A DNA stretch of 64,000 nt from Desulfacinum hydrothermale DSM 13146 (lineage in GTDB: Bacteria; Desulfobacterota; Syntrophobacteria; Syntrophobacterales; DSM-9756). Position 1 is the stretch's first letter; the number at the start of each line of letters is the position of its first letter. The notes beneath the pieces are model-generated. The model saw only the letters and a program-made list of their open reading frames with translations. It had not been told where the DNA came from and ran no database searches. This document shows positions 24,119 through 33,551 of this stretch, one piece after another. A program made the translations under genes and the position numbers. The stretch covers positions 1 to 64,000 of the forward strand of contig NZ_FWXF01000004.1 of assembly GCF_900176285.1 (NCBI RefSeq), written 5' to 3'.

Positions 24119-25609
24119 GTGGATAGAACCGGTTTTCGCTACCAGGAGCACACGGCCTACTCCCGGGGACACCTGGGGGGAGGATACCTGGACTGGACGG
24201 CCCGGCCCTCTCCGTTCAAAGAGTACCGGAACCTGCCTTCCGTGGACCTGCCCGGGGAGGTGAGCGGAGCCGGAACGGGGTTCTGGGATGTGGTGTCCCA
24301 ATCGAGCGACCCATCCCGCCGCCCCATGGATCTTACGCGATTGGGGCGGATCCTGCATCTGGCCTATGGGGTCACGGCGCGCAGCGGTCGCGGCCGGGAC
24401 GCGCACTTTTTTCGGGCAGCGCCTTCGGCTGGGGCGCTCTACCCGTGCGAGATCTACGTGGCGGTTCAGAGCGTGGAAGGTGTCGGGGACGGTCTGTACC
24501 ACTTCGACCTGGCCCACAACCGGCTCTGTGAGCTCCGTCCCGGGGTCTTTTGGAAAGACGGGAAAGAGTGGGCGGCGGTCTTTTTCATCACCGCGCTCTT
24601 CTATCGCAGCGCTTGGAAATACCGGGACCGGGCCTACCGCTACTGCCTTCTGGACACCGGGCACCTGCTGGAAAATGTGGTCCTGGCTGCCGGTGCGGAA
24701 GGGATGGGGCCCCGGGTCTTGGACCCCTTCGAGGACGAGCTGGTCAACCGATTTCTCGGGATCGATCCGGAGCGGGAGGTCTGCTTGGCCATGGTGGGCA
24801 TCCCGTCTTCCCAAGCCGGGGCCGGTTGGGAAAGATCGCCGATCGCGCCCGGCGGTCCCTCTTTCCCGGACGACAGGACGCTGGAACCCGTCCAGCCCGA
24901 GGCGTCCCGGATGAGCCCCTCCGACCGGGTGCCGCCGACGATCCTTCAGGTGCACCGGGAAACCCGGGACTGGATCGAAGCGCCGGAAGCCGGCCCCGGC
25001 GCGGCTTTCCGAGAGATTTCAGATCAGCCCACGGTGGACGTTCCCAGGCCCGCGCATTGGCCCGATGCACCGGCCTTTGCGCAGGTGCTCTGGCGGCGCC
25101 GATCGTACCGGAATTTCGTGGATCGGGGCCTGTCGGCAGAGGCTTTCTCTTTCCTGGTGCACGGCATCGGCTCCGGCCTGGACACCTTTTCGGGCGTTTC
25201 CGTCTCGTTTTTGTGTGCGGGGGTGGAAGGGCTGGATCCGGGTTCTTACCTTTGGGACGAGGCGGCGTCCCGGGCCATCTGTCGGAAGGCGGGGGATGCG
25301 AGGGACCAGCTGGCCTCCGCGTGTCTGGATCAGCAGTGGCTGCGCCATGCGGCCGTTTTGTGGGGCTTTTCGGCGGATCTTCAGAACTTGGAAAAGAGGC
25401 TGGGACCGCGCGCCTACCGCCGGGCCTTGATCCAGGCCGGACGTCTGGGCCAGCGGCTCTATCTGGGTGCCACCGCCTTGGACCTGGGTGCCTGCGGTAT
25501 CGGGGCCTACTATGACCATGAGGCCCGATACGTTCTGGGCTTACCCGAATTCCATCACCTGATTTATGTGGTGGCCACGGGCCCCGTGAAACGGCTGTGG
25601 CATCTTTGA
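24119..25609 (+). CDS. SagB-type tandem nitroreductase-domain oxidoreductase
   Basis: A 496-residue flavoprotein of the SagB/ThcOx dehydrogenase family, with two nitroreductase-like halves. The first has the SRGH...LDWTARPSPFKEY family start, RAAPSAGALYPCEIYV and LLDTGHLLENVVLAA; the second has RRRSYRNFVDRGLS and LGACGIGAYYDHEARYVLGLP. Members of this family include azoline oxidases, but no YcaO or precursor peptide gene is close, so that role is not supported here. GTG 24119 follows the previous stop by one base and has GGGGAGG upstream; the longer frame into the preceding gene is an overlap. An FMN-dependent reductase of unknown substrate is the safest call. Confidence 0.85.
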   Translation: MDRTGFRYQEHTAYSRGHLGGGYLDWTARPSPFKEYRNLPSVDLPGEVSGAGTGFWDVVSQSSDPSRRPMDLTRLGRILHLAYGVTARSGRGRDAHFFRAAPSAGALYPCEIYVAVQSVEGVGDGLYHFDLAHNRLCELRPGVFWKDGKEWAAVFFITALFYRSAWKYRDRAYRYCLLDTGHLLENVVLAAGAEGMGPRVLDPFEDELVNRFLGIDPEREVCLAMVGIPSSQAGAGWERSPIAPGGPSFPDDRTLEPVQPEASRMSPSDRVPPTILQVHRETRDWIEAPEAGPGAAFREISDQPTVDVPRPAHWPDAPAFAQVLWRRRSYRNFVDRGLSAEAFSFLVHGIGSGLDTFSGVSVSFLCAGVEGLDPGSYLWDEAASRAICRKAGDARDQLASACLDQQWLRHAAVLWGFSADLQNLEKRLGPRAYRRALIQAGRLGQRLYLGATALDLGACGIGAYYDHEARYVLGLPEFHHLIYVVATGPVKRLWHL

Positions 25610-25753
25610 GGCATCCGCAGCGGCCAAAAGCGAGGAATGGGACGAGAGACGGACGGCGGCCTTGGACCGGGATCCCATGTGAACCTGTCGCCCACGGCTC
25701 ATGATGGATGACGGTGGGACCGGGCGACGCACATACGCACGAGGAGGCTCGCC

Positions 25754-25984
25754 ATGGAACGATTCCAATACTCCATTACGCGGCATCCGGCGGAAAGCTT
25801 CCAGGAAGTGGCCTATTACTGTACCGAAGACGGTACCTGCGCCCTGGAAGACGTGCCGGTGGATCAAGTGACGGTTCTGGAAGAGATCCTCAATGAGAGA
25901 GGGCGGGCCGGCTGGGAACTGATTCAGGTGGTCTTTGGAAAGAACGGCCTCCTGGCCTTCTGGAAGCGGCCGATCAGCCCATGA
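25754..25984 (+). CDS. Small DUF4177-like protein
   Basis: A 76-residue protein ending in GRAGWELIQVVFGKNGLLAFWKR, where G-W-E-L followed by a strand is typical of DUF4177-like small proteins. GAGGAGG lies upstream of ATG 25754. It has no transmembrane segment or cysteine motif beyond two Cys in the N-terminal half. Function is unknown. Confidence 0.65.
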   Translation: MERFQYSITRHPAESFQEVAYYCTEDGTCALEDVPVDQVTVLEEILNERGRAGWELIQVVFGKNGLLAFWKRPISP

Positions 25985-26312
25985 GATGGGACTGGGAGCC
26001 CCAAGTTCCCGCCCCTACAGCAAGGGAGTTGCCTGGACGTTTTCGGATAGGCCCCTGCGGGCGGCTCAAGAGCTCCCGGGCGTGGCCCGGGCCCTCTCAT
26101 CCTGCCTGTCCATGGGATGACGAGGGCCCATTTTTGCGGAGCTAACGCCTGGCGGCTACGAAGGGAACGGCAATTTTCCGGCATCTTGAGCCGGAAAATT
26201 CTCCCACGGTCTCCCAGGGAGCCATCGGGGTGGCGGGAGGGCAACCCGCCCCTCGAGCGCCATGGATTGGGGACAACGATTTTCATTTCGACCGATGGAG
26301 GGATAAGGAAAC
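25985..26312. other. Intergenic region with truncated repeat fragments
   Basis: At 26002-26060 there is an inverted left-end fragment of the MITE-like family (CCTGGACGTTTTCGGATAGG), and at 26230-26254 a GGCGGGAGGGCAACCCGCC palindrome-like fragment. No gene is seen. GATAAGGA near 26300 serves copZ. Confidence 0.45.
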
Positions 26313-26510
26313 ATGGAAAGCTTCAAGGTCAAAGGCATGTCGTGTGGTCACTGTGTGAAGGCGGTGGAAAAGGCTCTGGGAGAAATCCCGGGTGTGAAGG
26401 CTGTTCAGGTGGACCTGGCGTCGGGACAGGTCTCCGTGGAGGCAGCCGGGCCGTTGGACATGGGGATGGTCAAGGAAAAGATTGAAAAGGCGGGATACGA
26501 ACTTGGCTGA
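26313..26510 (+). CDS. copZ: Copper chaperone CopZ-like
   Basis: A 65-residue heavy-metal-associated (HMA) domain with the metal-binding motif [14 protein letters not shown]. It is the usual soluble partner that delivers Cu(I) to a P1B-ATPase. It overlaps the start of copA by 8 bases, so the pair is translationally coupled. Regulation is not evident; no CsoR or CueR gene is nearby. Confidence 0.92.
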   Translation: MESFKVKGMSCGHCVKAVEKALGEIPGVKAVQVDLASGQVSVEAAGPLDMGMVKEKIEKAGYELG

Positions 26511-29001
26511 TCTTTCAAAGGAAACCCTTCCGATCCAAGGCATGACGTGCGCCGCCTGCGTTCGCCGGGTGGAAAAGGGCCTGGAGGGGCTGGAAGGCGT
26601 GCGGTCCGCTTCGGTGAATTTGGCCACGGGGCAGGCCACGGTGGAGTTCGACCCGGCGGTGGTGGATGGGGCTGACCTCCGCCAGGCCGTTCGGGATCTG
26701 GGCTACGAGACGCCGGACCCGGCACCGGATTCCGGCACCAGGACCACCCTTCTGTCTGTGGGTGGCATGACGTGCGCGGCCTGCGTTCGCCGGGTGGAAA
26801 AGACGTTGCAGGCCCTGGAAGGTGTTCAGGACGTGTCCGTCAATCTGGCCTCCGGAAAAGCGGTGGTCGTCCATCGTGACGGTGTGGTCTCTCTGGACGA
26901 TTTTCAAAGGGCCTTGGAGGAGGCCGGCTACCAATTTTTGGGCGTGGCCGGGGATCGAACCCGCGAAGATCCCCTGCAGGCGGCCCGCGAAGCGGAACTG
27001 ACGGATCTGAAGCGCCGGGTCATGGTGGGCGCTGTGCTGAGTGTTTCGGCCATGGTGCTCACCATGGCCCCCGGGCTTGCGGGCCTGCGGGGGCTCGATC
27101 CCTTCACCCGTCACCTGCTTCTCATGGTCCTCACCGCTCCGGCCGTTTTCTGGGTGGGGAGCCGTTTCTACCGGGGGGCTTGGAAGGCTCTACGCCAAAA
27201 GACATCGGACATGAACACCCTGGTGGCTCTGGGGGCCACATCTGCCTATCTCTATTCAGCCGCAGCCACCTTGGTGCCTTCCTTCTTTGCTTCCCCGGGA
27301 ACGGCTCCGCACGTCTATTTCGACGGGGCGGCCATGATCGTCACCCTGGTGCTGCTGGGGCGTTTTCTGGAAGCGCGGGCCCGGGGAAAGACTTCCCAGG
27401 CCATTGCACGGCTCATGGACCTTCGACCCGCCACGGCCCGAGTGGTGCGGGACGGTGGGGAGCTGGAACTCCCCGTGGAAGCGGTGGTGCCGGGCGATGA
27501 GGTGGTGGTGCGCCCGGGAGAACGGATTCCCGTGGACGGGGAGGTGATGGAGGGGCAAACCAGCGTGGATGAGTCCATGCTGACGGGGGAAAGCATGCCG
27601 GTGGACAAGTCGGCGGGCGACACGGTGCATGCCGGCACGGTCAACGGTTTTGGCGCCCTCCGCATCAAAACCCTTCGGGTGGGCACCGACACGTCCTTGG
27701 CTCGGATCATCCGGCTGGTGGAAGAAGCCCAGGGATCCAAGGCCCCCATCCAACGGCTGGCCGACCGGGTGGCTTCGGTGTTTGTGCCCATTGTGTGCGG
27801 GATTGCGGTGGTGACCTTCGGGGTCCGGGCCTTTCTGGTTCCTGGAGCCGATTTGGGCACGGCGGTCCTCAATTTCGTCTCCGTTCTCATCATCGCCTGC
27901 CCGTGTGCCATGGGCTTGGCCACGCCCACGGCGGTCATGGTGGGAACGGGCTTGGGGGCCGAAAGCGGTGTCCTCATCAAAAGCGGTGAAAGCCTGGAAA
28001 GGGCCCATAAGCTGGATACGGTGCTCTTCGACAAGACCGGCACCCTGACCCGCGGACAGCCTCGGGTGACGGATGTGCTACCCGCGGAAGGCGTGACCCA
28101 GGAAGAGCTTTTGCGGGTGGCCGGATCGTTGGAGTCCGCTTCGGAACATCCGCTGGGACGCGCCGTGGTGGAACGGGCCCAAGCCTTGCCGGTGCAGCTG
28201 GATCCCGTGGCGGACTTTCTGGCCCTCTCGGGGCTGGGGGCCCAGGGCCTTGTGGCCGGAACCCCCGTGGTGGTGGGCAATCGCCGGCTGCTTTCCCAAC
28301 GGGGTGTGGATCTTTCCGCCTGGGAAGCTTCCGCCCAAGCCCTTCTGGACCAAGGAAAGACGGTGGTCCATGTGATGGCCGGGGACCGGGTGTTGGGAAT
28401 GATCGCCCTTCGCGATGAACCCCGACCGGGAGCGGCCCAGGTGGTCAGGGCGCTCAAGGAGATGGGACTTCGCCTGGGCATGATCACCGGGGACAACCGG
28501 GTCACCGCCCAGGCCATCGCCCGCCTGGTGGGCGTGGACCAGGTGCACGCGGAAGTCCTTCCGGAACGAAAGGCGGAGGTGGTCCGCAGCGAACAGCAGG
28601 CCGGTCACACGGTGGCCATGGTGGGCGACGGCATCAACGACGCCCCCGCCCTGGCCGCGGCCGACATCGGCATGGCCATGGGGCAAGGAAGCGACGTGGC
28701 GCTGGAGGCGGGCCACATCGCCCTGATGCGAAACGATCTGGGCCTGGTTGTCCAGGCCATGCGGCTTTCCAGACTCACCGTCCGGGTCATCCGACAGAAT
28801 CTTTTTTGGGCCTTTTTCTACAATTCCGCGGGCATTCCCGTGGCGGCCGGGGTTCTTTATCCCTTTTTCGGCGTTCTGCTCAATCCCATGTTCGCTGCCG
28901 CGGCCATGGCCATGAGTTCCGTTTCCGTGGTGACCAACGCACTGAGGCTCAGAAGACTGTGGGCAAAAGAGCGGCGGAAGATTGCATTCCCGCCAGAATG
29001 A
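26503..29001 (+). CDS. copA: Copper-exporting P1B-type ATPase CopA
   Basis: An 832-residue inner-membrane Cu(I) exporter. Two N-terminal HMA domains each carry [13 protein letters not shown]. The membrane CPC motif is [13 protein letters not shown], the phosphorylation site DKTGTLTRG, the HP motif SEHPLG and the hinge [12 protein letters not shown]-terminal [15 protein letters not shown] matches the copper subclass. The start is probably TTG 26503, inside the end of copZ; TTG 26482 is possible. CopZ-CopA coupling gives a copper detoxification unit, relevant where copper damages exposed Fe-S clusters. Confidence 0.95.
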   Translation: MADLSKETLPIQGMTCAACVRRVEKGLEGLEGVRSASVNLATGQATVEFDPAVVDGADLRQAVRDLGYETPDPAPDSGTRTTLLSVGGMTCAACVRRVEKTLQALEGVQDVSVNLASGKAVVVHRDGVVSLDDFQRALEEAGYQFLGVAGDRTREDPLQAAREAELTDLKRRVMVGAVLSVSAMVLTMAPGLAGLRGLDPFTRHLLLMVLTAPAVFWVGSRFYRGAWKALRQKTSDMNTLVALGATSAYLYSAAATLVPSFFASPGTAPHVYFDGAAMIVTLVLLGRFLEARARGKTSQAIARLMDLRPATARVVRDGGELELPVEAVVPGDEVVVRPGERIPVDGEVMEGQTSVDESMLTGESMPVDKSAGDTVHAGTVNGFGALRIKTLRVGTDTSLARIIRLVEEAQGSKAPIQRLADRVASVFVPIVCGIAVVTFGVRAFLVPGADLGTAVLNFVSVLIIACPCAMGLATPTAVMVGTGLGAESGVLIKSGESLERAHKLDTVLFDKTGTLTRGQPRVTDVLPAEGVTQEELLRVAGSLESASEHPLGRAVVERAQALPVQLDPVADFLALSGLGAQGLVAGTPVVVGNRRLLSQRGVDLSAWEASAQALLDQGKTVVHVMAGDRVLGMIALRDEPRPGAAQVVRALKEMGLRLGMITGDNRVTAQAIARLVGVDQVHAEVLPERKAEVVRSEQQAGHTVAMVGDGINDAPALAAADIGMAMGQGSDVALEAGHIALMRNDLGLVVQAMRLSRLTVRVIRQNLFWAFFYNSAGIPVAAGVLYPFFGVLLNPMFAAAAMAMSSVSVVTNALRLRRLWAKERRKIAFPPE

Positions 29002-29052
29002 ATTATAGTGTGGGGGAATACATGTTAACAGCTATCTCAAGGAGGAATCGGT

Positions 29053-29211
29053 ATGGATCGTTACGTGTGTCAGATCTGCGGCTATGTGTATGACCCGGAA
29101 AAGGGTGATCCGGACAACGGCGTGGCCCCCGGTACGGCCTTTGACCAGCTCCCCGATGATTGGACCTGCCCTGTGTGCGGCGCCGGCAAGAGCGACTTCG
29201 AAAAGGAATAG
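29053..29211 (+). CDS. rub: Rubredoxin
   Basis: A 52-residue rubredoxin with [15 protein letters not shown] and [14 protein letters not shown], the two C-x2-C-G pairs that bind one iron. AAGGAGG precedes ATG 29053. It is a cytoplasmic electron donor for desulfoferrodoxin, rubrerythrin and flavodiiron proteins, all encoded in this window. It lies 35 bases before a ferritin-like gene, so the two may be an operon. Confidence 0.97.
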   Translation: MDRYVCQICGYVYDPEKGDPDNGVAPGTAFDQLPDDWTCPVCGAGKSDFEKE

Positions 29212-29246
29212 CGGCGGTGCTCTGTGAAAGGTGAGGAGACGTCTTC

Positions 29247-29741
29247 ATGATCTTTGGATTCAATGCGGCGGAAGTCTTTCAGATCGCCATCGAAATCGAG
29301 GAGAACGGGAAGTCTTTTTACGAGAAGGCCCAGGCCAAGATCGACGACGCCGAGGTGAAGGCCATCTTCCAGGACCTGGCCCAGCAGGAAATGGAGCACA
29401 AGCGGCGGTTCCAGGAGCTGAAGAATCAGTTGCCGCAGGATGCCGCGGGTTCCACGGTCTTCGATCCTCAAAACGAGATGGCCGGCTACCTGAAGATGAT
29501 GGCCGACAACCACGTCTTTCGATCCAGCCAGGACGTGGACGCCAAGGTTGCCAAGGTCGCCGATGCGGTGGACGCCCTCAAGATGGCCATGGAGTTTGAA
29601 AAGGATTCGGTCCTCTTTTTCCTGAGCATGCAGGACGCCACGGAAGAGGAAAAGGGCCGCGATCTCATCAATCTGCTGGTCAAGGAGGAACAGGCCCACC
29701 TGCGGCGTCTGGCCTTGCAGCTCAAGAAACTGACCCAGTAG
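29247..29741 (+). CDS. Rubrerythrin-like ferritin-family protein
   Basis: A 164-residue di-iron protein. Ligand-like patterns are IAIEIEENGKSFYEKA, LAQQEMEHKRRFQEL, AMEFEKDSVLFF and LVKEEQAHLRRLALQ, giving two E-x2-H pairs. It lacks the C-terminal rubredoxin domain of classical rubrerythrin, but a separate rubredoxin gene lies directly upstream, suggesting the two function together in peroxide reduction. Confidence 0.88.
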   Translation: MIFGFNAAEVFQIAIEIEENGKSFYEKAQAKIDDAEVKAIFQDLAQQEMEHKRRFQELKNQLPQDAAGSTVFDPQNEMAGYLKMMADNHVFRSSQDVDAKVAKVADAVDALKMAMEFEKDSVLFFLSMQDATEEEKGRDLINLLVKEEQAHLRRLALQLKKLTQ

Positions 29742-29767
29742 GGCTGGTCCAAGAGACCCCTAACCAG

Positions 29768-29798
29768 GCCGGATCTTTTTGGAAGATCCGGCTTTTTT
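29768..29798 (+). terminator. Intrinsic terminator after the rubredoxin-rubrerythrin pair
   Basis: Perfect GCCGGATCTT / AAGATCCGGC stem with a five-base loop and six T residues. Confidence 0.93.
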
Positions 29799-29861
29799 GT
29801 CTTCCCGGTCGGGGGGAGGCCGGGGATCGGGTCGGGACTCCGGGAAAGGAGATTTGGGGCC

Positions 29862-30065
29862 ATGAGATATCCCGTGGTGGACCTGGGTGAATGCGTGGAT
29901 TGTGACGGCTGTGTGGAGGTGTGTCCGGAGGTTTTTGGGCGAAGTGATGCCGGCTACATCCAAGTGGCGGACCTGAAGTCCTACCCGGAAACGTGCGTGG
30001 ACGAGGCGATCATGATGTGCCCCGCCGACTGCATCGCCTGGGAGGAAAGAGAGGAGGCTCCATGA
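29862..30065 (+). CDS. Single-cluster 4Fe-4S ferredoxin
   Basis: A 67-residue ferredoxin with C-x2-C-x2-C residues in CVDCDGCVEVCPEVFG and a distant CPADCIAW, the pattern of monocluster ferredoxins such as those of Desulfovibrio. It is a soluble low-potential electron carrier. GAAAGGAG precedes ATG 29862. Its stop overlaps the ATG of the HEAT-repeat gene (ATGA), so the two are translationally coupled. Confidence 0.92.
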   Translation: MRYPVVDLGECVDCDGCVEVCPEVFGRSDAGYIQVADLKSYPETCVDEAIMMCPADCIAWEEREEAP

Positions 30066-30769
30066 ACGGCTCGACGGGAGGGATTGGCCGCAGAAAAAGG
30101 CAGGTGGCCGAAAGGCTCCGGGATCCGCGCTTTGGGGATCACCTGGACCAGTGGGCGCACGAGGATGCCAGGAAGATGATCAACCCGCTCATCTCCTTTT
30201 TCTGTTCCACCGACGAGACCATGCGCTGGCATGCCGTGAGCGCCGCCGGGGTGCTTCTGGCCTCCCTGGCGCAAAAGGATGCGGAGTCGGCCCGGGTGGT
30301 CATCCGCCGCTTCTTGTGGAGCCTGAACGACGAGTCGGGCGGCATCGGCTGGGGTGTTCCGGAAGCCATGGGGGAGGCCCTGGCGCGCAGTGCGCTTCTG
30401 GCCCGGGAGTACGGAAGGATCCTGCTTTCCTTCATCAAGGAAGATGAAAACTACCTGGAACATCTTCCCTTGCAGCAGGGGGCCTTGTGGGCCGTGGCCC
30501 GTTTCGCCCAAGTTCGTTCGGACCTGGCGGCCCAGGCCCTTCCCGACGTGCGCCGCCACCTGAACAATCCAGATCCCCACTTCAGGGCCCTCGCCCTTTG
30601 GATCCTCACTGCCTGGGGTGGCCAAGAGGACCTTCCCGCCGTGCAATCCCTCCAAGACGACGTGGCCCCGGTGCGCTTGTACCGGAACGAAGAGTTCCAC
30701 GAGACCACCGTGGGCGCCCTGGCCCATGAAGCCGCCCGGTGCATCCGAAGGTGCCTGAACGATTCCTGA
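30062..30769 (+). CDS. HEAT-repeat protein (DVU0298-like)
   Basis: A 235-residue helical protein. Repeats similar to HEAT motifs are seen in MRWHAVSAAGVLLASLAQKD and in HLPLQQGALWAVARFAQV and HFRALALWILTAWGG. It resembles a small family found in sulfate reducers that is often cotranscribed with a ferredoxin. ATG 30062 overlaps the ferredoxin stop codon with GGAGG upstream. The family has no established function; a scaffold or maturation role is only a guess. Confidence 0.75.
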   Translation: MNGSTGGIGRRKRQVAERLRDPRFGDHLDQWAHEDARKMINPLISFFCSTDETMRWHAVSAAGVLLASLAQKDAESARVVIRRFLWSLNDESGGIGWGVPEAMGEALARSALLAREYGRILLSFIKEDENYLEHLPLQQGALWAVARFAQVRSDLAAQALPDVRRHLNNPDPHFRALALWILTAWGGQEDLPAVQSLQDDVAPVRLYRNEEFHETTVGALAHEAARCIRRCLNDS

Positions 30770-31196
30770 TCCGGGCCCCCGGTCTCCCCCCGCGGGGCGC
30801 CCGAATCGGACCCATCCCCAACCCAACAGGGGGCCAAACCCGCTCTTTTTCCATGGAATTCCTAGGAGGCTGCCCGACAGCGTCCTTGCGACCTCTAGAT
30901 GGATTTCTAACCAGTTGAGATTCCACTGTGCCATGGGGTGCTTTGGGGGTTTTCAGGCAGCCTGGTGGGGGCGGGTTCGCAACCCGCCTCGGGTGCGGCA
31001 CGGCCAGGCCGAAAGCACGGGCCAGCCGGGCAGCCCCAGGCTTCCGTCCGCACAAAAGGGGGGCAGTCTGGCCGTTTTCCGGCGAGCTTTCCTCGGGGCC
31101 CGGCTTTTATTTCTTCCTCCGACCGCTTTCGGCACAAAAAGTGCTCAAGTAGAATGCGGCTCGATCCGTTTTTCCGGAAAAAGAGGTGGTGAAGTG
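30770..31196. other. Intergenic region with MITE-like element before the chemosensory operon
   Basis: The gap includes MITE-like copy E (30865-31090). The rest shows no gene. GAGGTG at 31184-31189 is the ribosome-binding site of the first cheW. No confident promoter for the operon could be picked out. Confidence 0.45.
30865..31090 (-). repeat. MITE-like repeat copy E
   Basis: It begins GGAGGCTGCCCGACAG and ends with a degenerate CCGTTTTCCGGCGAGC form of the other terminus. The centre has GGGGCGGGTTCGCAACCCGCC, interior CCCCAGGCTTCCGTCCGCAC, and CAGTTGAGATTCCACTG, matching copy A. It is oriented like A and H. Confidence 0.72.
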
Positions 31197-31673
31197 ATGG
31201 TGCCCAATTCCTACGTCCTCTTTCGCATGGGGGAGCGTCTATGCGCCGTGGACCTTGAGGCGACGGAAAGGCTCATTCGGGCGGCCGCCCCCACCCCCAT
31301 CCCCGAAAGCCCGGCGCACCTGCTGGGGGTACTCAATCTGGAAGGGATCCTGATCCCCGTGCTGGATCTCCGGGAATACGTGGGGTGTGCCACACGGCCG
31401 CTGGATCCCGACGACCGCCTCCTGGTCCTGGAAAGTGGAGGAAAACACACGGCCCTGGTGGTGGAAGATGTGTTGGGCGTTCAGGAGATTTCGACCGAAG
31501 ACGAAGCGTTCCGGGATTCCCTGACACAGGGGACCCGGAACGTGGTTCGTGGTGTGGGGAAATTTGACGGAGAGCCTGTCTTGATTCTTGACGCTCGGGC
31601 GGTGGCTTCCGTCCTGGCAGGACCGGATCGGGCATCCGGACAGGCCGGAGAGAACAAGGACCATGGGAATTAA
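31197..31673 (+). CDS. cheW: CheW-like adaptor (WspB/D-like)
   Basis: A 158-residue CheW-domain protein that couples the receptor to CheA. The fold is marked by RMGERLCAVDLEATERLIR, a PESPAHLLGVLNLEGILIPVLDLREYV core and LVVEDVLGVQEIS. GTG in ATG-adjacent context was considered; ATG 31197 is used with GAGGTG upstream. Its end overlaps the start of cheR by 11 bases. It is the first gene of the chemosensory operon. Confidence 0.93.
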   Translation: MVPNSYVLFRMGERLCAVDLEATERLIRAAAPTPIPESPAHLLGVLNLEGILIPVLDLREYVGCATRPLDPDDRLLVLESGGKHTALVVEDVLGVQEISTEDEAFRDSLTQGTRNVVRGVGKFDGEPVLILDARAVASVLAGPDRASGQAGENKDHGN

Positions 31674-33429
31674 AGGAGATTGGAAGGTTTCCGATCCCCT
31701 TGCGGAAGGCCTTTCCCACGAGGCCCGGGAGGTGTCCGCCCGGGTTCGCTCCTATGCGCGCAGCCGGCTGGGCTTGCAGATCCCCGACAGCAAGGTTCGC
31801 GACGTTCTCCTGCGTTTGACCATGGCCGCCCGGGATGCGGGCTTTCGGGATGCGGTCTCCTACGCCGGCCACCTCTTTTCTTCGGACGGATCGGAAGAGC
31901 GGGACAAGGTCCTGGCATCCGTTCTGACCGTTGGCGAGACCTACTTTTTCCGGGATCGGCCGCTGCTGGAAGTCCTGGAGACGACCGTGCTGCCCGAGAT
32001 CATCGCCCGGAGGCGAAAGGAGACCGATCCGGTGCTGCGGTTGTGGAGCGCGGGGTGCAGCACGGGGGAAGAGCCCTACACGCTGGCCATGATCGCCCAT
32101 CGATTCTTGGCTTCTCATCCCGATTGGGACTTTTCCGTGCTGGCCACGGACGTGAACGACCTGGCTCTGGCAAGGGCCCGCCTGGGTCGATACCGCCCCT
32201 GGTCCTTTCGAAGTCCCGTGCCTGCCCCCTACGAAAAGTACCTGCGCAGAGAAAACGGCCGACGCCGGATTGGCCCGGAGCTACGCCGCAAGGTGGTCTT
32301 CAGGCGCCTGAATCTGGCCCAGGACGACTATCCCTCACCGGAAACGCAAAACATGGATCTTATCTTCTGCCGCAATGTGCTCATGTACTTCGATCCGGCC
32401 GTGCGCACCGCCGTGCTGGATCGTCTCCACCGGTGCCTGGCGGACGGCGGATACCTGGTGACGGCGGCGGCGGAGTTGACCTACGTGGATAAGACTTGCT
32501 GGGAGCGCATCCAGTTTCCCAGGGCGGTGCTCTTCCGAAAGAAGTGGGAAAAAGACCCGGCAACGGCCTCCGGATCCTCCTTGGGGGCCCGAGCCTCCGG
32601 GCTTCTTTCGCGTACACCCCTCAGCAGCAATGAGGTCCGGGTGCCGTGGGTGCTGAAGTGGAAAGAATCGTCCCCTGGAAAGGCAACCGATCAACCGGAA
32701 AAGCGGCCCTGGAATCTTTCTGTGCGCTCATTGGGGACGAATGCCAAGAGACACGAACCCGCATCACACGCGCCCGCAGGATGTCCCAAGACGCCGGGGA
32801 TCCCGGTTTCCCGCTCTCCCATGGAACCGGCGGGGGGTTTTCCCGGTGACCAAGGGAATGGGGAGGAGCCGGTTTCCGAACGCCCACGGGAGAGCCTGTC
32901 TGAAGAGGATCTGCAGGCCGTGATGAGCCGGGGGGAACTGGACATGGCCCTGGAGCGGGTGTCTTCCGCCTTGGAAGACGGGCGGATACCGGACGAGGTG
33001 CTTCGTCGCATGGTGCGAACTTTGGTCCAGGGCCTGAGCAATGCCGGGAGGCGTGACGATGCCCTGGCGCTCTTGGCGCGCGTGGGGGAGCAGCGCAAGC
33101 TGGATCCGGCCTACCCCATGCTGAAGGCCTCGATCTGTTGTGAAGCCGGGGACCGGGAGGGCGCGATCACCGCATATCGGCAGGCGCTCTACCTGGATGC
33201 CTCGCTGGTGCCGGCCCTCCTGGGGCTGGGTACGCTCTATCAGACGGCGGGAAACGTGGAGAAAGCGCGGCGCTGCTGGGTGAAGGCCTTGAAAATCCTG
33301 GAAGCGCGCGATCCGGAAGAAGAGGTGCCCGACGGGGAAGGGCTCTCCGTGGCCCAGGCCCGGGCCCTGTTCCAGCGCCTGCTGGAAGGCGGGGAGACGG
33401 CAAGGCCCGGAGCGCGTTTGCCCCGCTGA
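31663..33429 (+). CDS. cheR: CheR methyltransferase with C-terminal TPR (WspC-like)
   Basis: A 588-residue protein that methylates receptor glutamates with S-adenosylmethionine. The catalytic domain shows the SAM motif LWSAGCSTGEEPYTLAMI and the NMDLIFCRNVLMYFD loop. A long low-complexity linker (about residues 290-400) joins a TPR region with SLVPALLGLGTLYQTAGNVE. CheR-TPR fusions are characteristic of WspC and of Frz-like systems. ATG 31663 has AAGGA upstream. The gene order and TPR domain support a Wsp-type pathway. Confidence 0.92.
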   Translation: MGIKGDWKVSDPLAEGLSHEAREVSARVRSYARSRLGLQIPDSKVRDVLLRLTMAARDAGFRDAVSYAGHLFSSDGSEERDKVLASVLTVGETYFFRDRPLLEVLETTVLPEIIARRRKETDPVLRLWSAGCSTGEEPYTLAMIAHRFLASHPDWDFSVLATDVNDLALARARLGRYRPWSFRSPVPAPYEKYLRRENGRRRIGPELRRKVVFRRLNLAQDDYPSPETQNMDLIFCRNVLMYFDPAVRTAVLDRLHRCLADGGYLVTAAAELTYVDKTCWERIQFPRAVLFRKKWEKDPATASGSSLGARASGLLSRTPLSSNEVRVPWVLKWKESSPGKATDQPEKRPWNLSVRSLGTNAKRHEPASHAPAGCPKTPGIPVSRSPMEPAGGFPGDQGNGEEPVSERPRESLSEEDLQAVMSRGELDMALERVSSALEDGRIPDEVLRRMVRTLVQGLSNAGRRDDALALLARVGEQRKLDPAYPMLKASICCEAGDREGAITAYRQALYLDASLVPALLGLGTLYQTAGNVEKARRCWVKALKILEARDPEEEVPDGEGLSVAQARALFQRLLEGGETARPGARLPR

Positions 33430-33551
33430 GACCCCGTAAGGGTCCCGCCTGCGCATCCGCCGTTGCCTTCGCTTCGGCCTTGTCAGGGCGGCGATAAAGG
33501 GAAAGGGTGGGTTTCCGATGGCTCGAGGGTGCTTGAAGGGATGAACGGTCC

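Noticed and set aside
24119-25609. A peptide natural-product (azoline) cluster around the SagB-type gene
   Set aside because: No YcaO, precursor peptide, protease or exporter gene is visible nearby.
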